Source of the DNA: Prevotella sp. | GTDB taxonomy: Bacteria; Bacteroidota; Bacteroidia; Bacteroidales; Bacteroidaceae | Assembly: GCA_016281055.1 (NCBI GenBank) | Contig: JAEEHW010000137.1 | Coordinates: 1-63,779, forward strand | Direction: 5' to 3' | Length of the DNA stretch: 63,779 bases | Shown here: one piece after another, positions 9,154-17,789 of the stretch | Numbering within the stretch: the stretch's first letter is position 1 | Layout: each line of letters begins with the position of its first letter | The notes under the pieces: generated by a model | Database searches by the model: none | The model's input: only the letters and a program-made list of their open reading frames with translations | What the model was told of the DNA's origin: nothing | Translations under genes and position numbers: made by a program

Positions 9154-9230
9154 GGTCTCGTAGCTCAGCTGGATAGAGCAACAGCCTTCTAAGCTGTGGG
9201 TCCGGGGTTCGAATCCCCGCGAGATCACCA
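9154..9230 (+). tRNA. tRNA-Arg (anticodon UCU)
   Basis: A full cloverleaf of 77 bases. Acceptor arms GGTCTCG and CGAGATC pair; the D-arm is GCTC-AGCTGGATA-GAGC; the anticodon stem CAGC/GCTG encloses CTTCTAA with TCT at 9188-9190; the T-arm has GGGGTTCGAATCCCC. The CCA end is encoded (9228-9230). UCU reads AGA/AGG arginine codons. It stands alone with its own promoter and terminator. Confidence 0.97.
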
Positions 9231-9233
9231 AAA

Positions 9234-9269
9234 AAAATGCAAATATCTGATTCAGATATTTGCATTTTT
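9234..9269 (+). terminator. Rho-independent terminator after tRNA-Arg
   Basis: ATGCAAATATCTGA (9237-9250) pairs perfectly with TCAGATATTTGCAT (9252-9265) and is followed by TTTTG. The flanking A-run on the left makes it potentially bidirectional, so it could also serve the minus-strand gene ending at 9293. Confidence 0.9.
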
Positions 9270-9292
9270 GTGTCTTATAAAATTGTATTTAA

Positions 9293-10957
9293 TCAATACT
9301 CAAACATACTGCCACCGAGGAATTCTCTCAACAGACTGGTTGGCGGTATCTGGTTTTCTGGTATAGGCTTGATGTAGTGCAGGAAGTGCAGCAGGCGGTG
9401 TGCCTCGGCATACTCGTCGCAATTCTCAGGTACTTGTTCAAGCAGAGGCTCCGCCTGTGTCTTTATGACAGACAGTTCAAAGAGCATGGCGGTGTTGAAC
9501 ATTACATCTGCATTCTCCTGATATGGGAAGATCCATTTGTCTTCTCCTGCTCTCACAGAAGCCCATCGCTTTAATGTCTGCTGTGCGGTGTTGTTGCGGT
9601 ATTTGTAATCGCGTATTATGCGGCGCAGCAGTCTGTTGTCGGTAGTCGGGATGTAGTTGTGGTCATCCATCGTGATGGTAGTGAGCGCAGAGGCATATAC
9701 ACGGTATATCTGATAATCGGGAATCTGAGATGTCAGTTCGGGGTTCAGTGCGTGTATGCCTTCAATCACGAGCACTTCGTTGTTTTTGAGTCGCAGTTTC
9801 TTGCCGCTCATACCACTCTTGCCCGTTATGAAGTCATATTTCGGCAATTCCACTTCCTCACCGTTTATCAAAGCATTGAGCTGCTGGTTGAACAAGGGCA
9901 GGTTCAGTGCATAGAGCGATTCGAAATCATAGTCGCCGCTTTCGTCGCGAGGAGTATTCTCACGGTCAACGAAATAGTCGTCCAATGATATTGCCACAGG
10001 GATTATGCCGTTGGTGACCAACTGTATTGACAGACGTTTGCATGTAGTGGTCTTTCCGCTGCTTGATGGGCCGGCTATAAGGATTACCTTTACACCGTGA
10101 CGGTTGGCGATTTCGTCTGCTATGCGAGACAGTTTTTTCTCTTGTAGCGCTTCAAACACCATGATCATGTCTTTACTGTGGCCCTTCATGACAGCCCTGT
10201 TGAGTGCACCCATGGTACTGATTTTCATCATTGCCTGCCAGCGGTGGTACTCGTCGAAAAGTTCAAACATCTTGTTCTGCACAATGTAGTCTCCCAATTT
10301 CGTCGGGTCGTTTCTTTTAGGGATTCTCAGCAGCAGACCATCGTGATACATCTCGAGACCATAAAGCGTAATGTCGCTGGTGTTGGTCATTATAGGACCA
10401 TAGAAAGAGTCGTTGTAGTCCTCTATGGAACAATATGATGTGTACATCCTGCCGAGGGTTTCAAGCAAAGAAACTTTAGACTCGTTGCCTTCGTTTCGGA
10501 ATAGTTCTATGACCTCTTCCGATGGACGGTTGTGCTTGTGTATAGGCAGTGCAGAACTGATGATGTGATCCATCTGACGACGTATCTCATGTACGTCATC
10601 AGGTGTCATCGTGCGTCCCAGGTTCATGTAGCAGTAGTATCCGTTGCTTACAGGAAACTCAATCTTTATCTTTCCACTGGGGAACAGGTCGTGTACTGCT
10701 TTGCATAGTATGAAGAACAAGGTGCGTGTGTATATCCTCATTCCCAGAGGGTGGGTGATGTCGATATACTCCACGGTCTTATTGGTGTAAACACGATAGC
10801 TCATGCTCACCACTTCGTTGTTTACTTTTGCAGCCACAGGCGGATTAGGCATCTCAACACCTAATTCGGAGAAGATCTCGCTCAGCGTGCTGCCAACCTC
10901 GCACTTCTGTGTGCTTCCGGTATTTATGCATCTTATATCCAGTGTTTTCATAATCAT
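9293..10957 (-). CDS. TGS-domain uridine kinase-like nucleoside kinase
   Basis: A 554-residue soluble protein. Residues 1-65 look like a TGS domain; the following ~65-150 resemble the ThrRS-like second additional domain (HPLGMRIYTRTLFF). From ~285 there is a phosphoribulokinase/uridine kinase fold with P-loop AGPSSSGKTTT (~292) and the substrate segment DDYFVDRENTPRDESGDYDF. Family members are annotated as nucleoside kinases; the exact substrate of this fused form is not established by sequence. ATG at 10957 overlaps the pyrH stop as ATGA, supporting co-transcription and this start. The pairing with pyrH (UMP kinase) fits a pyrimidine nucleotide role, which remains inference. Confidence 0.85.
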   Translation of the reverse strand: MIMKTLDIRCINTGSTQKCEVGSTLSEIFSELGVEMPNPPVAAKVNNEVVSMSYRVYTNKTVEYIDITHPLGMRIYTRTLFFILCKAVHDLFPSGKIKIEFPVSNGYYCYMNLGRTMTPDDVHEIRRQMDHIISSALPIHKHNRPSEEVIELFRNEGNESKVSLLETLGRMYTSYCSIEDYNDSFYGPIMTNTSDITLYGLEMYHDGLLLRIPKRNDPTKLGDYIVQNKMFELFDEYHRWQAMMKISTMGALNRAVMKGHSKDMIMVFEALQEKKLSRIADEIANRHGVKVILIAGPSSSGKTTTCKRLSIQLVTNGIIPVAISLDDYFVDRENTPRDESGDYDFESLYALNLPLFNQQLNALINGEEVELPKYDFITGKSGMSGKKLRLKNNEVLVIEGIHALNPELTSQIPDYQIYRVYASALTTITMDDHNYIPTTDNRLLRRIIRDYKYRNNTAQQTLKRWASVRAGEDKWIFPYQENADVMFNTAMLFELSVIKTQAEPLLEQVPENCDEYAEAHRLLHFLHYIKPIPENQIPPTSLLREFLGGSMFEY

Positions 10958-11661
10958 ACATGCACTAATGTGCCTATTTCTTCACCATCCATTACTTTCT
11001 TCAGGTTTCCCACGATGTCCATGTTGAATACGTATATGGGCAGATTGTTCTGCATGCACATAGCAGTGGCGGTGATGTCCATAACCTTCAAGCCGCGTTC
11101 TATCACCTCTTGGTATGTGATGTCGTGGAATTTTGTTGCCGTAGGGTCTTTCTCTGGGTCGGCAGTGTATATGCCGTCAACGCGTGTGCCTTTCAGCATG
11201 ACGTCTGCTTCTATCTCGATACCTCTCAGTGAAGAACCTGTGTCGGTAGTGAAGTATGGATTGCCGGTGCCGGCTGACATTATCACCACTTCTCCGTTCT
11301 TCATGGCATCGATGGCTTTCCATTTCGTGTAGAATTCACCGATAGGTTCCATGCGTATGGCTGTGAGCACGCGGTTCTTCTGTCCCACGGCATCGAGGGC
11401 CGACGACAAGGCAAGTGAGTTTATCACCGTGGCGCACATACCCATCTGGTCGCCTTTCACACGGTCGAAGCCCTTGCCAGCGCCGGTCAGGCCACGGAAG
11501 ATGTTGCCACCGCCTATCACAATGCCTATTTCTACGCCCATATCGGCTATTTCCTTTATCTGACGAGCATAGTCACCCAGACGTTCTGTATCGATACCAT
11601 GTCCTTGTTTGCCTTGCAGACTCTCACCAGAGAGTTTCAGTAGAATACGATTGAATTTCAT
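10954..11661 (-). CDS. pyrH: UMP kinase
   Basis: Phosphorylates UMP to UDP with ATP in pyrimidine nucleotide synthesis; cytoplasmic hexamer of the amino-acid kinase fold. At 235 residues it has the family's usual length. Visible motifs are KLSGESLQG near the N-terminus, GGGNIFRG, GDQMGMCATVINSLAL, and AGTGNPYFTTDTGSSLRGIE followed by KGTRVDGIYTADPEKDP. The stop overlaps the start of the next gene by four bases (ATGA). No clear promoter was seen in the 52 bases between this gene and the DUF5107 gene end, which has the same direction. Confidence 0.97.
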   Translation of the reverse strand: MKFNRILLKLSGESLQGKQGHGIDTERLGDYARQIKEIADMGVEIGIVIGGGNIFRGLTGAGKGFDRVKGDQMGMCATVINSLALSSALDAVGQKNRVLTAIRMEPIGEFYTKWKAIDAMKNGEVVIMSAGTGNPYFTTDTGSSLRGIEIEADVMLKGTRVDGIYTADPEKDPTATKFHDITYQEVIERGLKVMDITATAMCMQNNLPIYVFNMDIVGNLKKVMDGEEIGTLVHV

Positions 11662-11713
11662 TGTCTTTCGTTAAATTATTGTTTATTTGTATTTCTTACC
11701 TTATATTATAATA

Positions 11714-14700
11714 TTATATAAATGTTTTAAATGCTATGGCACCGAGGTGATTGGTGTCCATATTCAATACCTCATTAAGGTATCTGCGCGCTTTCTCACT
11801 GTTGCCGAGGCCATAGTAGCCAAGTGCGAGCATGTAGTTGCAATGTATGCGGTTTGCCTGTGTGAGGTCGCCGTTCCATACGAGCAGATCGGGCAGTGAC
11901 ACGGCGAAGTAGTCCATTGTAATGTTGTCGTAGATATGTTGCTCGCCGTACGACATCAGTTTGTTGAACAGACTGCGGGCCTTGTCCTCTTCGCCAAGGG
12001 CACGGTAGCACAGTGCTGCATAGAATATCTTGTCAGGCTTTGCATCGTTGTAGTACATCGCAGCTGCAGGTTCGGTAGGTCCGACGGTACCCTTTCGGAA
12101 ATTCTCTGATGCCTTTTCTGCATCGCCTTTCATCTGGTATGCCTTGCCGAGGAAATAGTAGAAGTCGTTGTCCTGGGCATTCAGCAGTTTTCCTTCACCG
12201 ATGTTGTGAGGGAATGTCAGACATTCCGTGAGCAATGCAATGGCCTTGTCTATGTCGGCAGCGTTTGCATTGTTGTTCGCCAACAGTTTCTTTGCCATTT
12301 CAAGGCGGCAGAACTGGTATTGCCCGGACACCTTGCCTTCACCGCCTTCCCAAACATGGAACCAGTGGTTGTCAATGATGTTTCTCGCTTCTTCGTAGCG
12401 TCCCAGTTGGTTGAGCAGTGTTGCCTTCTCAAGTACGAGGTCGTCACGCTGCTCCACCTCCTTCTCATGCTTTAGCAGGAAGTCGAGGCGGAACTGATGT
12501 GGTTTGCCAAGACGTTTGTATAGCTGGTCAAGTTCCATCAGTACGCGTGCATCACTTTCGTCGAGTTCATAGGCACGCTCCATTTCCTTCAGTGCACGTT
12601 CAGCATCGTCCTGGTTGTTGAAGTATGTAAGTGCAAGATTGCGGTGAACAGTGGGGAACTCTGGTTTCAGACTTGCACTCTTCTCCCACAGTGACTGTGC
12701 GATGTCATACTGTCGTTTGTCGTAGTACAGACAGGCGAGCAGATAGCATGCATTAGCATCCTCGCTGAAGGCTGACAATGCACATACGGCCTCCATGCGG
12801 TTAGGGAAACAATAGTCCACCGATTGCTTTTTGGCTTTTTCCAAATCCTCGCTTTTTCCTGTCTGCCATGCGATATAGTAATAAGTGAGGGCAGTGGCAG
12901 CGTTTTCCTCTATTGCCATGCGCCAGATGCTCAAAGCCTGCTCTTTCAGTCCGGCGGCAACATAGTCGAGTGCCAGCTCATCATAGTTGTTTACGTCGCC
13001 GTGCATCAACTCCTTCATCTCCGTAGTGCGTCCCAGTTCGTACAACACGCCGTAGTTGAATGGATTAATCTTCAGTGTCTCCTCAGCAAAAGCCGCATAG
13101 TCCTTTCCTGTCTTTTTCAGCAAAGCCGCCTTCAGTGCCCTTGCCTTGTGATTGTGCCATCCTCTCAGCAGCGATTGCTCCACAAGGTACAATGCATCCT
13201 CATATTCGCCCTTTATGGTGGCAATCTGTGCGCACATCATGTATCCGGCTTGTTGCCATGCCGCATTCCAAGTTGATTTGTAAGCCCAGTCGTATGCCTC
13301 GTCATATTGTCCTTGATACTTCAGGCAGAGTGCGAGGTTGTATATCGGCTCTCCGTCGTACGGGTTTGGGTTACGTTTCTGCAACATTTTCACGGCAGTG
13401 CGGAAATATGGTTCAGCTTTGGCGAAACGTCCGCGACGCAGATACCACAGTCCCATGGCGTTATTGCATCTTACGTCCAGTGGGTCACGGCGCAGTCCTT
13501 CCTCGTAGTAGTCTAATGCAGACCATGTGGCATGACGATATTGCTCTAGGTGCAGACCTGTCAGGAACAACTGTTCGGTGGTCTTTATCTCACTGGGCTT
13601 CAGCGCAGCCTCGGCAGCCTCGGGGATTGGCGTTATCTCATCTGGTTCGGGTTGCCATGACAGTACCACTCTGTCGTTCTGTATAATGTCAAGGCGCATC
13701 TTGCCTAATTCCTTGGCAGATACATTTGTCGGTATCACGAGTATTGACTCTGGTGATATTGTATATGTATCATCGCAGATAGTCTTGTCGCTGTCGGTGT
13801 ATTTGAGAACTATTCGTGCTTCCTGTTTGCTTGTGGCGAATATCTTTAGGCATTGCTCGTCTATGTTCACGAGGAAATCCTTGCTGGCGTTCTTCACGAT
13901 GCCCAGTTCGCGGTATGGCATGAAATACTGTGTGAACGTTTTCTCTTCGTATGGCATCAGCCATGAGAAGTCTGGCTGGTTTTCAGTATATACACCAGCC
14001 ATCAGTTCAATGTATGGCCCGTCCACGTCAGTAAGTGCACGATCCCATGCACGACCGAAGTCTCCGTTGCCCCATGTCCACTGTTTCTTGCCCGGTGATA
14101 CATGATGGTCTGCCACGTGTAGCATGCCGGCTTGTGTGTCGTTTTCGTATCCGCCTTCGAAGTTGTACTTCGATTTCGCTACCATGTATGATGTCGGTAC
14201 GGGTATGTTCTTGTAGTTTGATATGTCAACGCCGGCACTGTAGTCCATCTTGTAGTATGTACCAGTGGCTATAGGGAAACTCGACACTGCGCGTTTGCCG
14301 TGGTCGAACACTGCGTTTACATCTGGTGGGAATACGCTCTGATAGGCATCGTTCACAGCCACGGCTGGGTTTGCCCACCACAGGAAGGTCTGCGGTGTCT
14401 CGGTAGGGTTGTATAGCTTGCCTTTTATTTCGAGGTATGCACAGCCTTCGCGCAGTGTGAAACCAGCCTGTCCCTGTTGATGGAACATGCGCTCTCGTTC
14501 GTTCACCCAGCAGGTGACATAGCCTTCACCTTCCTCCAGCGTGCAGTCTACAGGCATAAAAGTGCTTGGACGGTGGTGCTGTGGCCAGTTGAACTCTATT
14601 CCACCGCTTATCCATGGGCCAGCCAGACCCACCAGCGCAGGCTTTATCACTTGGTTGTAGTATATGAAATGGCGCTGCTTTATCTTGTCGTATGCCATTT

Positions 14701-14935
14701 GCACACGACCGCCCAGTTCGGGCAGTATCATCACCTTTATGTATTCGTTCTCAAGGTACACCGCATGGTATTCCTTGTCGTGTTTGTCGTTGTCTATTGA
14801 TTCAATGACCGGATATGGATATACCACACCGCTCGAACCTTGATATACTCTTTTCTCTAGAAATATGGGGTTCTTTTCAGGCTTGCCAGCCTCGTAGGTG
14901 GGTATTACCACCGTTTCTCTCCAGATTTTCAGCAT
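11714..14935 (-). CDS. DUF5107 domain protein with TPR-rich C-terminal half
   Basis: A 1073-residue protein with no evident signal peptide. Residues ~1-430 match the DUF5107 pattern: an aldose-epimerase-like beta-sandwich with LENEYIKVMILPELGGRV, GGIEFNWPQHHRP and LWWANPAV. Residues ~460-1070 are tetratricopeptide repeats (NAMGLWYLRRGRFAKAEPYF, LGRYEEARNIID, ALGYYGLGNSEKARRYLNE). The gene follows a sugar-porter gene at a 50-base gap on the same strand, so it probably acts on an imported sugar or its derivative. The biochemical function is not known to me. Length and domain order are normal for Bacteroidota members. No frameshift. Confidence 0.85.
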   Translation of the reverse strand: MLKIWRETVVIPTYEAGKPEKNPIFLEKRVYQGSSGVVYPYPVIESIDNDKHDKEYHAVYLENEYIKVMILPELGGRVQMAYDKIKQRHFIYYNQVIKPALVGLAGPWISGGIEFNWPQHHRPSTFMPVDCTLEEGEGYVTCWVNERERMFHQQGQAGFTLREGCAYLEIKGKLYNPTETPQTFLWWANPAVAVNDAYQSVFPPDVNAVFDHGKRAVSSFPIATGTYYKMDYSAGVDISNYKNIPVPTSYMVAKSKYNFEGGYENDTQAGMLHVADHHVSPGKKQWTWGNGDFGRAWDRALTDVDGPYIELMAGVYTENQPDFSWLMPYEEKTFTQYFMPYRELGIVKNASKDFLVNIDEQCLKIFATSKQEARIVLKYTDSDKTICDDTYTISPESILVIPTNVSAKELGKMRLDIIQNDRVVLSWQPEPDEITPIPEAAEAALKPSEIKTTEQLFLTGLHLEQYRHATWSALDYYEEGLRRDPLDVRCNNAMGLWYLRRGRFAKAEPYFRTAVKMLQKRNPNPYDGEPIYNLALCLKYQGQYDEAYDWAYKSTWNAAWQQAGYMMCAQIATIKGEYEDALYLVEQSLLRGWHNHKARALKAALLKKTGKDYAAFAEETLKINPFNYGVLYELGRTTEMKELMHGDVNNYDELALDYVAAGLKEQALSIWRMAIEENAATALTYYYIAWQTGKSEDLEKAKKQSVDYCFPNRMEAVCALSAFSEDANACYLLACLYYDKRQYDIAQSLWEKSASLKPEFPTVHRNLALTYFNNQDDAERALKEMERAYELDESDARVLMELDQLYKRLGKPHQFRLDFLLKHEKEVEQRDDLVLEKATLLNQLGRYEEARNIIDNHWFHVWEGGEGKVSGQYQFCRLEMAKKLLANNNANAADIDKAIALLTECLTFPHNIGEGKLLNAQDNDFYYFLGKAYQMKGDAEKASENFRKGTVGPTEPAAAMYYNDAKPDKIFYAALCYRALGEEDKARSLFNKLMSYGEQHIYDNITMDYFAVSLPDLLVWNGDLTQANRIHCNYMLALGYYGLGNSEKARRYLNEVLNMDTNHLGAIAFKTFI

Positions 14936-14985
14936 AAAGTTGTTTCGTTAGTTTCGTTATGTATTTTTTTATTAGTTTCAAATTC

Positions 14986-16344
14986 TTAGTTTTTCAGTTC
15001 AACTTCCAGTTGCTCCAGAGTTTTACCCTTTGTCTCAGGGCAACGTCTGAACAGGAAGATGAATGCGCAGAAGCATATTCCTGAGTATATCCAGAATGAA
15101 CCGCTGCTGCCCAGTGCTGCGTTCATGCTCGGGAATGAGAATGTCAGTGTGCAGCAACCAGTCCACAAGGCAAAGGTGCAGAGCGCCATAGCTGCTCCGC
15201 GTATCTTTGCTGGGAATATCTCGCTCAGCAGTACCCATGTGATTGGACCCAGTGTCATGGCGTAGCATGATATGGCAGCCACCACGAGTGCCACCATTGC
15301 CACGCCGGTCACATGCATATAATAGCAGGTGCCAAGTATGAGGTATATGATGCCCAGACCGCCGGCACCGATGAGCATCAGCGTGCGGCGTCCCCAACGC
15401 TCCACCGTGTATAGTGCCACGAAAGTAAACAGTACGTTGGCGATGCCAGTGATGACAATGTTGATAAACATACCGTCAACGTTGAATCCTGCTCCGGTGA
15501 ATATCTCATGGGCGTAGTTGAATATCACGTTTGTGCCGCACCATTGCTGGAACACAGCAATGAATATTCCGAGTAATAGAACGCGGGCATAGCCTTCCTT
15601 GAGTGAAGAACGAAGAGTGAAAAGTGAAAAGTTTGATTTAGTATTTGACTGTATACAATTCGCCTGTAATTCTTCATTCTTCATTCTACATTCTTCATTA
15701 TTCAGTTTCCTGTCTTCAAGTATCCGCAGGAATACCGGACTTTCTGGTATGAAGAATGCCATTATGAGGAATAATGCTGCCGGCACAGTCTCTGCCCAGA
15801 ACATCCATCGCCATCCCCATGCCGTATTCCATAATTGTGAAGTGACGTCAGTGGTGTCACGTGCCAGCAGCATGTTTACTATCTGTGCTGCCAGTATGCC
15901 CAGCACTATTGTCATCTGGTTTATGCTTACCATTCTGCCGCGTATGTTGGCAGGAGACACTTCTGCTATATACATGGGTGACAGTGCACTTGCCACACCG
16001 ATGCCTATGCCGCCGATGAAGCGTGCTATGTTGAACATGGTGTAGTCATTGAATAGACCTGTTGCTATGGCACTGACGGTAAACAGCATTGCTGCGGTGA
16101 TGAGCAACGGCTTGCGTCCATATTTGTCAGCAGCGGCTCCCGCCACCATAGCACCTGCGAGGCATCCCACCAGTGCTGTGGTCATTGCCACACCCTGCAT
16201 CACGGGATTGTCACTGATGCCGAAATATAGTTCATAGAATGGCTTCGCACCGCCTATCACTACCCAGTCGTAACCGAAAAGGAGTCCGCCCATGGCAGAT
16301 ACGCAGCAAATGAAATAGAGGAATGGTTTGTTAGGTTCGTTCAT
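14986..16344 (-). CDS. MFS sugar porter (XylE/AraE type)
   Basis: A 452-residue, twelve-helix symporter of the sugar porter family. Motifs seen: GGLLFGYDWVVIGG in helix 1, D-KYGRKP after helix 2, RFIGGIGIGVASAL, PESPVFL after helix 6, QQWCGTNVIFNYA in helix 7 and PETKGKTLEQLE at the C-terminus. Start chosen at MNEPNKP (16344), not the longer 16392 frame, because the promoter lies at 16381-16412. Residues ~213-248, in the cytoplasmic loop between helices 6 and 7, are encoded by a repetitive hairpin insertion (15602-15706) that keeps the frame. The substrate is probably a pentose or hexose. It forms an operon with the DUF5107 gene. Confidence 0.9.
   Translation of the reverse strand: MNEPNKPFLYFICCVSAMGGLLFGYDWVVIGGAKPFYELYFGISDNPVMQGVAMTTALVGCLAGAMVAGAAADKYGRKPLLITAAMLFTVSAIATGLFNDYTMFNIARFIGGIGIGVASALSPMYIAEVSPANIRGRMVSINQMTIVLGILAAQIVNMLLARDTTDVTSQLWNTAWGWRWMFWAETVPAALFLIMAFFIPESPVFLRILEDRKLNNEECRMKNEELQANCIQSNTKSNFSLFTLRSSLKEGYARVLLLGIFIAVFQQWCGTNVIFNYAHEIFTGAGFNVDGMFINIVITGIANVLFTFVALYTVERWGRRTLMLIGAGGLGIIYLILGTCYYMHVTGVAMVALVVAAISCYAMTLGPITWVLLSEIFPAKIRGAAMALCTFALWTGCCTLTFSFPSMNAALGSSGSFWIYSGICFCAFIFLFRRCPETKGKTLEQLEVELKN
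15602..15706. repeat. Iterated-heptad hairpin inserted in frame within the sugar porter
   Basis: The left arm (15602-15631) is built of GTGAAAA/GTGAAGA words and the right arm (15669-15706) of TTCATTC-type words, period mostly seven bases. The arms are roughly complementary. In the protein they encode ordinary-looking but low-complexity sequence (NNEECRMKNEEL, NFSLFTLRSSLK), in place of the intracellular-loop sequence usual for sugar porters. Frame is preserved. Confidence 0.75.
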
Positions 16345-16380
16345 TTTGATTATCGTATATAAGATTGTGTAAAGTAAATG

Positions 16381-16412
16381 CAAAGGTAACAAATTATATG
16401 CAAACTACCAAA
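16381..16412 (-). promoter_or_regulatory. Promoter of the sugar porter operon
   Basis: Read on the minus strand: TTTG (16409-16412), a 20-base spacer and TACCTTTG (16381-16388), then the start codon at 16344. This gives a leader of about 30 bases. Confidence 0.75.
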
Positions 16413-16481
16413 TGCGAAAAAGAGTTTTTTTCGGGTATCTGCTTTTATTGTTTTTTGTTATATGATTTTGGCGATTTTTTG

Positions 16482-16666
16482 TAACTTTGCACTCATAAAT
16501 CATAGACGTGCACCAGCCTTTGGCTGACATACACTATTTATTCGTGCGATGATATTGCACTCATAAATCATAGACGTGCACCAGCCTTTGGCTGACATAC
16601 ACTATTTATTCGTGCGAAGACTTTGCACTCATAAATCATAGACGTGCACCAGTTATTCGTGTGAAG
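16482..16666 (+). promoter_or_regulatory. Promoter and 68-bp tandem hairpin leader (2.6 copies)
   Basis: TAACTTTG (16482-16489) is a -7 box; the unit starting GCACTCATAAATCATAGACG recurs at 16489, 16557 and 16625, period 68. Within unit 1, TTGCAC (16487-16492) pairs with GTGCGA (16544-16549), ATAAAT (16495-16500) with ATTTAT (16536-16541), and CAGCC (16514-16518) with GGCTG (16522-16526). Unit 3 lacks the central hairpin. Each unit junction (for example GACTTTGCAC near 16619) looks like another -7 box, so tandem promoters are possible. The stretch leads into the DUF4298 gene at 16702. A good -33 match at 19-21 bases was not found for copy 1. Confidence 0.65.
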
Positions 16667-16701
16667 AATCAACTGCTAACTTTTGAAGATCGTGAAGAGA
16701 T

Positions 16702-17007
16702 ATGGAACAGACAGAACGTATCAGACAGATGGAACAGCGACTGAACCGCGCCTCTGCAGCGGTGATGGAGATGTCAGCGGCCTTGGAGATATATATAGAG
16801 GCGCAGGAATCCGTAACCATTCTCAATGAATATTATGGCAGCGAGGACTGGAAAAGTGATTTTGCTGCCGATGAAGCTGGACTGTTGCCGTCGGGACTGA
16901 AACGCGGTGTGCTGTCAGAGGATGCTGTGTGGAATATGCTTTCTGATTGCCGCGAACTTGACAAGCGCATGGAGAATTACTTAAATGAAAAAAGGATGAA
17001 ACAATGA
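16702..17007 (+). CDS. DUF4298 family protein
   Basis: A 101-residue soluble, largely helical protein. The N-terminus (MEQTERIRQMEQRLNRASAA) is coiled-coil-like; the YYGSEDWKSDFAADEAGLLP segment and RGVLSEDAVWNMLSD are typical of DUF4298. Function of the family is unknown. ATG follows GAAGATCGTGAAGAGAT, a plausible ribosome site. Its end overlaps the next start (ATGA at 17004), so it is the first gene of an operon with the AlkD-like protein and perhaps superoxide dismutase. Confidence 0.85.
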   Translation: MEQTERIRQMEQRLNRASAAVMEMSAALEIYIEAQESVTILNEYYGSEDWKSDFAADEAGLLPSGLKRGVLSEDAVWNMLSDCRELDKRMENYLNEKRMKQ

Positions 17008-17777
17008 CAGCAGACGAAATAATTGCATATATGGAGTCTCAGCGTGATGAAGAGCAGCGTCGCATACTGATGCGGTTCTTCAAGACTGGGCCTGGGGAGT
17101 ATGGCGAGGGCGACGAGTTTCTTGGACTTAAAGTACCCCGAACGCGTGAGGTGGTGAAGGCTGCATGGATGGATGTGCCTCTTGACGAGGTCCCGCAGTT
17201 ACTTGTGAACCGTTGGCATGAGGTGCGCCTTTGCGGCTTGTTGGTGCTTGTTGCAAAGTTTGAGGCCTTGGCAAAGAAAAGGTTGGAGAACGACGAGGCC
17301 GCCATCCGTGGCCGCGATGAGATATTGATGATGTATCTGCAGTATGCTGAACAGGCTAACAACTGGGACTTGGTGGATTTGTCTGTACACAAGATACTGG
17401 GCCATTGGCTACTGTTACCCACGTTCCTGGGCGACAGGGATTACAAGATTAAATTGCTCGACGAACTGGCACAGAGTCATTGCCTGTGGAAACAGCGCAT
17501 GAGTATGGTGTGCACATGGAAGACATCACAGATGGGTGATGCTTCATGGTGCCTGCGTTATGCCGAGATACAACTTCATCATCCGCATGACTTGATGCAC
17601 AAGGCTGTGGGATGGATGTTGCGCGAGGTGGGCAAGCGTGTCAGCATGGATATACTGCGTGAATTCCTGCACAAACATGCCCATGAGATGCCACGCACTG
17701 CATTGCGTTATGCCATAGAGAAAATGCCTGTAGAGGAACGACAATACTGGATGCAGTTCAAAAGTACTAATTTATAA
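17004..17777 (+). CDS. AlkD-like DNA alkylation repair protein
   Basis: A 257-residue protein of the DNA alkylation repair (AlkD) family: HEAT-like helical repeats that form a DNA-binding solenoid and, in characterised members, excise N3- and N7-alkylated bases. Seen are FFKTGPGEYGEGDEFLGLKV near the N-terminus, the WHEVRLCGLLVLV helix, NNWDLVDLSVHKILG, the conserved RMSMVCTW segment, and HDLMHKAVGWMLREVGKR. Length is a little above the usual ~230. Start overlaps the previous stop (ATGA). Activity versus non-enzymatic members cannot be told from sequence by eye. Confidence 0.9.
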   Translation: MTADEIIAYMESQRDEEQRRILMRFFKTGPGEYGEGDEFLGLKVPRTREVVKAAWMDVPLDEVPQLLVNRWHEVRLCGLLVLVAKFEALAKKRLENDEAAIRGRDEILMMYLQYAEQANNWDLVDLSVHKILGHWLLLPTFLGDRDYKIKLLDELAQSHCLWKQRMSMVCTWKTSQMGDASWCLRYAEIQLHHPHDLMHKAVGWMLREVGKRVSMDILREFLHKHAHEMPRTALRYAIEKMPVEERQYWMQFKSTNL

Positions 17778-17789
17778 TTATCTTTGCTT

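Noticed and set aside
13075..13686. 203-codon antisense ORF in the DUF5107 gene
   Set aside because: A composition shadow of a well-supported TPR protein.
17784..17789. TTG start for superoxide dismutase
   Set aside because: ATG at 17790 gives the usual N-terminus; TTG adds only two residues.
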